Both the position numbers and the translations under genes were made by a program. The notes under the pieces were generated by a model. The model did no database searches and was not told where the DNA came from. It saw only the letters and a program-made list of their open reading frames with translations. From the NCBI GenBank assembly GCA_947625445.1, contig CANQOM010000023.1, positions 1-14,286 on the forward strand: 14,286 bases of DNA, read 5' to 3'. Positions 12,923 through 14,286 of this stretch are shown here, piece after piece. Each line of letters opens with the position of its first letter. The stretch's first letter is position 1. The DNA is from Candidatus Gastranaerophilales bacterium. Its GTDB lineage: Bacteria; Cyanobacteriota; Vampirovibrionia; Gastranaerophilales; Gastranaerophilaceae.

Positions 12923-14286
12923 TTAATCCGAATCAACCGGTTCTCTTAATATTAATTTTATTGCATCTTTAGCTTTTTGTTGAACATCTTCACTCACAGA
13001 CGGTAATATTGTAAGTTGTCTCAATACATCCACTGTTCTTTTAAATATTCTTACTATATCACCTTCTGAAGAATCCACTTGCTTTGCTATATCTTCCCAA
13101 GGTGTTTCTTGTATCCATTGTTCCATTAACGGAGAATAATACGAATTAATATACATTTCAGTATTTATATCGTAATCTCTTTGCAAAATTGCTATTTTCT
13201 TTCTGATTTCTTTTATTCTGTTTAATGCTTTTCTTGTATTTTTACTTATTGGTTGATTCGGATAAACATCACTTCTTAAATCTTCAGTAACAAGTGCACA
13301 GATAACAGAAGCAAGTTCGTATGATTCAAGTTCATTTAAAATACCATTTAAAATTATTTCAGACAAGAAAAGTTCATTTTCTGCTCTTATCATAGAACAT
13401 ACTATTCCGGTATCGGTAGGAGCGCCATTTTTTATATAACCCATTTTTTCTAAGATTTCTTTATGTGCTATAAATTTATTCCAATAAATATCTTTTTGAT
13501 TTTCAATATTTTTACTAATATCTTTATATTTTTTTTCATACCTTTTAATTATTTCAAGATTTTTCATATGTTTTTTATAACCACGACAAATCTCACAATG
13601 ATATTTATTCAAAGATTCACGAATTTCTCGAGTTTTATTAAGATACTCATTAACCTCCGGAGCATCTTTTTGACCTTTTTGTTTTGCCTGCTTTTGCAAA
13701 GTTCTTGTTAATTTTCTATATACAATAAATTTTTCTTTTAATTTATTAAATTCAAAGAAATCATCATTGGACAGATTAAACGGACATTTTTCATTTCTTA
13801 ATTTAGCAAGTGTCTGTTCACAATTTATTTGTTGTAATATAGCAGGTTTGAGCCTATCGTGAGAAGAAAAATAACCAAAACTTTTTAAAATTAATTCTTT
13901 TGCTTGCTCCAATTCAAGATTTTGTAATAAATTAAGCACCATAGAATAACTCGGAGAAAATCTGCTTTCTAACGGGTTAGAAGAACTTTTTACTAGTTCT
14001 GCAACTTCTTCAGGTGTTTGAAATTGAGTTCCCATTACAACTACATAACCGATTTTATCCATTCCTCTTCTTCCTGCACGTCCAGACATTTGCAGAAATT
14101 CATTAGCACTAAGCATTCTATGACCCGAGTCTGTTCTTTTACTTATAGCAGATATTACAGTTGTTCTTGCAGGCATATTAATTCCGGCAGCAAGTGTTTC
14201 TGTTGCAAATACTACTTTTATTAAACCTTTTTGAAATAATCTTTCAACTAATAGTTTCCAAGCGGGCAATAAACCTGCGTGGTGCG
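12923..14286 (-). CDS. Ski2-like DEAD/DEAH-box helicase with DSHCT domain, C-terminal part (5' end outside window)
   Basis: The last 453 residues of a superfamily 2, Ski2/Mtr4-type helicase, probably an RNA helicase acting in RNA processing or decay. The frame is open through the right edge; it reads HHAGLLPAWK at the start, so the true start lies outside and the ATP-binding RecA domain is missing only because of the cut. Visible helicase motifs: FATETLAAGINMPA (motif V region) and QMSGRAGRRGMD (motif VI), followed by a winged-helix/ratchet-like region, a coiled charged stretch (about 170-260) with a C-x-x-C pair (CEIC), and a C-terminal DSHCT-type domain (EDLRSDVYP... to WEDIAKQVDSSEGDIVRIFKR and LRQL). 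This architecture is common in cyanobacteria and relatives and in eukaryotic exosome cofactors. It is followed at 24 bases by smpB in the same orientation. Substrate is inferred from the family. Confidence 0.9.
   Translation of the reverse strand, partial: HHAGLLPAWKLLVERLFQKGLIKVVFATETLAAGINMPARTTVISAISKRTDSGHRMLSANEFLQMSGRAGRRGMDKIGYVVVMGTQFQTPEEVAELVKSSSNPLESRFSPSYSMVLNLLQNLELEQAKELILKSFGYFSSHDRLKPAILQQINCEQTLAKLRNEKCPFNLSNDDFFEFNKLKEKFIVYRKLTRTLQKQAKQKGQKDAPEVNEYLNKTREIRESLNKYHCEICRGYKKHMKNLEIIKRYEKKYKDISKNIENQKDIYWNKFIAHKEILEKMGYIKNGAPTDTGIVCSMIRAENELFLSEIILNGILNELESYELASVICALVTEDLRSDVYPNQPISKNTRKALNRIKEIRKKIAILQRDYDINTEMYINSYYSPLMEQWIQETPWEDIAKQVDSSEGDIVRIFKRTVDVLRQLTILPSVSEDVQQKAKDAIKLILREPVDSD

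Noticed and set aside
13463..14224. Plus-strand open frames antisense to the helicase gene
   Set aside because: They are antisense shadows of conserved helicase sequence, with Phe/Ile-rich or Ser/Cys-rich products.
12446..14286. tmRNA (ssrA) gene next to smpB
   Set aside because: No tRNA-like ends or tag-peptide frame could be seen; the surrounding sequence is fully occupied by smpB, the helicase and dnaX.

Overview
The window is AT-rich (roughly 30% GC by eye) and almost fully coding. It comes from a bacterium with an outer membrane: it carries a lipid A kinase (LpxK), a GT9 heptosyltransferase-like enzyme and a complete MlaE-MlaF-MlaD lipid transport cassette. The large Ski2-like DSHCT helicase with an HHAGLLPAWK motif, the cyanobacterial/plastid-like Mla cassette and the low GC together suggest a non-photosynthetic cyanobacterial relative (Vampirovibrionia/Melainabacteria, for example Gastranaerophilales). 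That placement is inference, at moderate confidence; I see no mobile element, tRNA, rRNA, CRISPR array or sign of recent transfer.

Layout. 1-174 (-) is the N-terminus of a ZIP-type metal transporter, cut by the left edge. 344-1552 (+) is a lone GspF/PilC-type inner-membrane protein, diverging from it. 1524-6597 (-) is an envelope gene block, transcribed leftwards: mlaE, mlaF, mlaD, lpxK, GT9 glycosyltransferase, with gaps of 36 bases or less and an ATGA stop/start overlap at the last junction. 6645-7619 (-) is an orphan OppF/DppF ATPase. 7716-9579 holds two paralogous four-helix membrane proteins of unknown function (both -) on either side of a small opposing gene (+). 9661-10572 (-) is an LD-carboxypeptidase (peptidoglycan recycling), divergent from dnaX (10637-12445, +; DNA polymerase III clamp-loader subunit). 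dnaX meets smpB (12446-12898, -) stop codon to stop codon. 12923-14286 (-) is the C-terminal half of a Ski2-like helicase running off the right edge.

How genes work together. The 1524-6597 block joins phospholipid trafficking between the membranes (Mla), lipid A 4'-phosphorylation (LpxK) and sugar addition to LPS core or another glycan (GT9), so it looks like one outer-membrane construction operon. smpB (ribosome rescue) and the Ski2-like helicase (probably RNA-directed) lie in the same orientation and may both belong to RNA quality control.

Most notable observations. (1) Several genes lacking a Shine-Dalgarno have a -10-like hexamer ending 6-7 bases before the start codon, which suggests leaderless mRNAs; other genes in the window have ordinary Shine-Dalgarno sequences. 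(2) MlaD appears to hold a second, degenerate MCE repeat. (3) dnaX has an A8 run where slippage would give a gamma-like short product. (4) There is an undescribed pair of membrane paralogues around an unrelated small gene. (5) Convergent gene ends are extremely tight (29-base overlap, 0-base gap), and I see no canonical GC-rich hairpin plus T-run terminator anywhere. No stretch above 300 bases lacks a gene; the longest non-coding stretch is 175-343.
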